Positions 61,615-64,000 of a stretch of DNA of 64,000 nt are shown here, piece after piece. The stretch's first letter is position 1. Each line of letters begins with the position of its first letter. A model generated the notes under the pieces. That model saw nothing but the letters and a program-made list of their open reading frames with translations, ran no database searches and was not told the origin of the DNA. The position numbers were made by a program, and so were the translations under genes. Source of the DNA: Rhynchospora pubera (lineage: Eukaryota > Streptophyta > Magnoliopsida > Poales > Cyperaceae); NCBI GenBank assembly GCA_028095005.1, contig CM051462.1:123184752-123248751 (forward strand), written 5' to 3'.

Positions 61615-61824
61615 TTAAGCTTGTACAATGATCTCAGAGACTGGAAAGGTGTTGTATGAATTAGCAACATAGATTTCCATGTCATTGGCAAAGACAATAC
61701 CGGCTGCATGTACGTTTTGTAATCCTTGCAACTTAATGGTCTTTGTGGAGTCGCTTTGTGAGTGCGTACACACAACTATTTTCTCTTTCACCTTGCTTCC
61801 ATCCAATGTTCCAGGCTCGGCTCA
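61615..61824 (-). pseudogene. Subtilisin-like protease (subtilase) gene fragment, PA domain
   Basis: The frame reads LDGSKVKEKIVVCTHSQSDS, then KLQGLQNVHAAGIVFANDM and YNTFPVSEIIVQA. This matches the protease-associated domain of plant subtilases (GSLDPxKVKGKIVVC ... GAxGxIxAND ... LPxxxI). No catalytic Asp, His or Ser region is nearby, so it is a scrap, possibly carried by a transposon. The end is tandemly copied: ATGATCTCAGAGACT.GAAAG occurs at about 61584 and 61628. Confidence 0.7.
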
Positions 61825-62329
61825 CAGTGGCTCCAAAAAGAAAAATTGCCCAAATATGCTCATTTAACGTTTTGTTTGCAAGACATTAGAAGTTGCATTA
61901 AACTAATATGAATATATGAAGACCTTGCGGATGTAACAGCCTGAGCAAGAGGAGACGAAATACTTGAGGAATAGCGTGACCTAAGCAAGAGATCATGCGG
62001 GAAGATAAAAGGCCATGGATTGGGAGAGAGGGCATTTTCGTCCAAATATTGTACAGTTCATTTTTTGTTGAAAAATATTGTTAAAATATATAACATGATT
62101 AAAAAGGATTTATATCTATTGTTGAGATAAATAAAAGGGGTTATATCTAAATTTAAAGTTTCGAGGGGATTATATCTAATTGGAGATGTTTCAATGGGGT
62201 TATATCTAATTTTGCCAATAAAGATTGTACAAAGGTTATTGAAAGTCAAATGGCTTCTTTGAGTTTTAGTAGGCAACTTTTTTATGTGAATAAAATTTGT
62301 TTCATTCCTTATCTCAAAAACTTAGTGCA

Positions 62330-63050
62330 ATTAATCTGAACTCAGAAACCTGATTATGTGAGATGGGAGGGTTTTGCTTCTAGTAAGTCTTACTACAAAG
62401 GGTGTTTATAATTGGCTAGCTTTTGGTGGTGTAAAGATTAATTGGTATCAATAGATTTAAAATTTGCATCTTCCTCTTAAAATTAAGGTTTAATTTTTTC
62501 TTGTGCTTGTTACTAGAGATAAGATTCTTACTAAAATAAATTTGAGAAAAAAGAGTTGGGAAGGTTCATATATTTGTGAAGTTTGTGGAGATTGTGAAAC
62601 TTTGAATTATTTATCTTTTCAATGTCATGCTCATCAGAGATTGTGGCAGCGGGGTTTGCATAAATTTGGAATTAATAAGTTAGGTATTAATGCTCAGATA
62701 AATTGTTTGGTAGAGTTAGGACAAATTTTATTGGTTATTGATAAAGATAAGGTGGTCTCCTTTCATTAATCAGTGCATTAGTTTGGTATTGATACTCAGA
62801 TTAATTGTTTGGCACAGTTAGGGTATATTTTTATTGATTATTGATAAAGATAAGGTGGTCTCCTTTCAATTCATCAGGGTAACTATATTTTGGAACTGTC
62901 GGATACATATGTATGATTTATGTTTTAAAGGAGGGAAGTGTAAAATTTTTAGGCAAATTGGTTTGAGCATTTTACCTTCGATAAATTATTGGACAAACTC
63001 GTGGAGTGAAAAAATTAAAGGGGTGATGAAAGGATGTTGCCAGTCCTAGA
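62330..63050 (+). pseudogene. Decayed LINE retrotransposon 3' part (zf-RVT region)
   Basis: With stops and frameshifts, the sequence reads KPDYVRWEGF, then VTRDKILTKINLRKKSWEG, YICEVCGDCETLNYLSFQCH, then LWQRGLHKFGIN. CxxC...HLxFxCH is the zinc-binding reverse-transcriptase (zf-RVT) motif found at the C-terminus of plant LINE ORF2. Best single frame is about 62503-62769. The reverse transcriptase core is missing. Confidence 0.75.
62683..62869. repeat. Local tandem duplication inside the LINE remnant
   Basis: Two copies, about 62683-62766 and 62782-62869, share ATTAATGCTCAGATAAATTG-like starts and an identical TTATTGATAAAGATAAGGTG GTCTCC end, with point differences between. It arose after or during decay of the LINE. 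Confidence 0.8.
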
Positions 63051-63289
63051 GGAGCTTCCTCTGCAGCTCATTTGGGAGAATTTGGTGATGCCTTGAAAAA
63101 AGATTAAAGGAGTGAAGAAGTTTAATGTTGTTGTCAACGTTTTAGATTTGAATAAATGAGGCGCTTGAGCTTAACTTTTGTTTAGATAATTTCTTGTTTG
63201 GTTGAGATGTTTTGTTTGTCACCGAGGGTTGTGATGTATGGTTTTTATACTTAATTTCCAACTAGAATAAGCCCCAAATTTTGATCAAT

Positions 63290-64000
63290 TACATGTGTTT
63301 TTACTCTAATTCTGCTAAATTAGGATGTAAAAAGTCCAGTCGTAGTCCGGCAAATTTTTTTACAAGTTCGCCGCTTATTTGGCACGAAGAACGGAGAAAA
63401 TCAATAAAAGTCAAGTGCTCATGCAGATTCGAACGGCCCGTCCTAACCTCAGAACGGGACGTTCCAACCAGAGGAGAAGTTCTTCAGAAGGACTCAACCA
63501 GGCCCGATTGGAATGGTCAGCCCCAACCTTAGAACGGGCCGTTCCAACCTAAATCCAGACTTCTAAAAATAGAGTGACCGTTTTATCAAGACAGTTTCGT
63601 CTATTTCCACCGCCTCTAGAAGCTTGTCTACCACGATTGTAACCGTCATTTGCTTGCTATTTAAGCTCTGTCCTATCCCAAGTTGAGGGAAAGTTCGAAA
63701 CCCCAGTTTTTAGCCATAAACTAACTCACAGGAGACAGCCTACAGAGACGGTCGGCCACCCACTTGAGACACACCGCCCTAGGACCAGGCCGGATTGCCC
63801 CAGACAAGACAGAGCACAAAATTGCAGAGTCCTCGAGCACGACTTATTGTAACTTGATTTTTCTCTTTTCTATGTATCTCTATTTGATGAAACCTGCTTT
63901 TTCTTGCATGGATTTGTTAGAGTGGAGTAGTTTAGGGGCTATGGTTTGATAACTTTTTTTTAGTTGCTTGTTTTGTTTGAATGCTTATTTATTAGTTGAG
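63290..64000 (+). mobile_element. Probable retrotransposon LTR/leader running off the window
   Basis: A change to more GC-rich sequence with an internal direct repeat (CTCAGAACGGGACGTTCCAA at about 63450 and CTTAGAACGGGCCGTTCCAA at about 63528), a TATTTAAG TATA-like box near 63658, then leader-like DNA. No coding domain is visible before the window ends, so the class is not set. Confidence 0.3.

Noticed and set aside
1..64000. Bacterial-type features (operons, CRISPR arrays, Shine-Dalgarno sites)
   Set aside because: The window is plant nuclear DNA; direct repeats seen are tandem or transposon repeats without regular spacers.

Overview
The window is nuclear DNA from a flowering plant: AT-rich, with intron-rich genes, plant-specific protein families and many plant transposable elements. 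I cannot name the species. A few hundred bases of tRNA, rRNA or CRISPR-like sequence were looked for by eye and none was seen.

Four host genes are well supported. (1) 259-4970 (+): the last ten exons of a phage-type (T7-like) organellar RNA polymerase, RPOT; its 5' part lies before the window. (2) 12560-13982 (+): a complete three-exon gene for a single-C2-domain protein of the CAR (C2-domain ABA-related) family, 173 aa. (3) 16367-32533 (-): a complete 17-exon gene for a giant HECT ubiquitin ligase of the UPL1/UPL2 type, 3574 aa. (4) 37779-43682 (-): a complete 13-exon gene for cytosolic-type acetyl-CoA C-acetyltransferase, 405 aa, the first step of the mevalonate pathway. Exon junctions of all four were joined by hand; reading phase is kept at every junction and the lengths fit the families. 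The genes do different jobs and show no sign of working as a unit. A weak multi-exon transcript may lie on the minus strand at 8.2-10.9 kb.

Spaces and introns hold small DNA transposons: an hAT-type MITE with a perfect 8-bp target duplication (14402-14858), a 1.7-kb nested-palindrome element with a perfect 9-bp duplication (34235-35940), two copies of one MITE family (15633-15833 and 42805-42990), 3' scraps of an Au-type SINE inside introns of both UPL and the thiolase gene, and several others.

From about 45.0 to 54.0 kb lies one composite mobile element. Its inverted ends each carry two 63-bp hairpins. It contains an apparently intact nine-exon plant mobile domain (PMD/MAIN-like) gene on the minus strand, a decayed two-finger CxxC...HYxxH protein gene on the plus strand, and no visible transposase. 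A 1.88-kb solo LTR with a perfect 5-bp target duplication sits in intron 1 of the PMD gene. This element is the most interesting part of the window.

From 54 to 64 kb the sequence is transposon graveyard: a palindromic MITE, pieces of a decayed LINE, a large unclassified element with a diverged minisatellite (about 58.3-60.6 kb), a subtilase gene scrap, and a probable LTR at the right edge.
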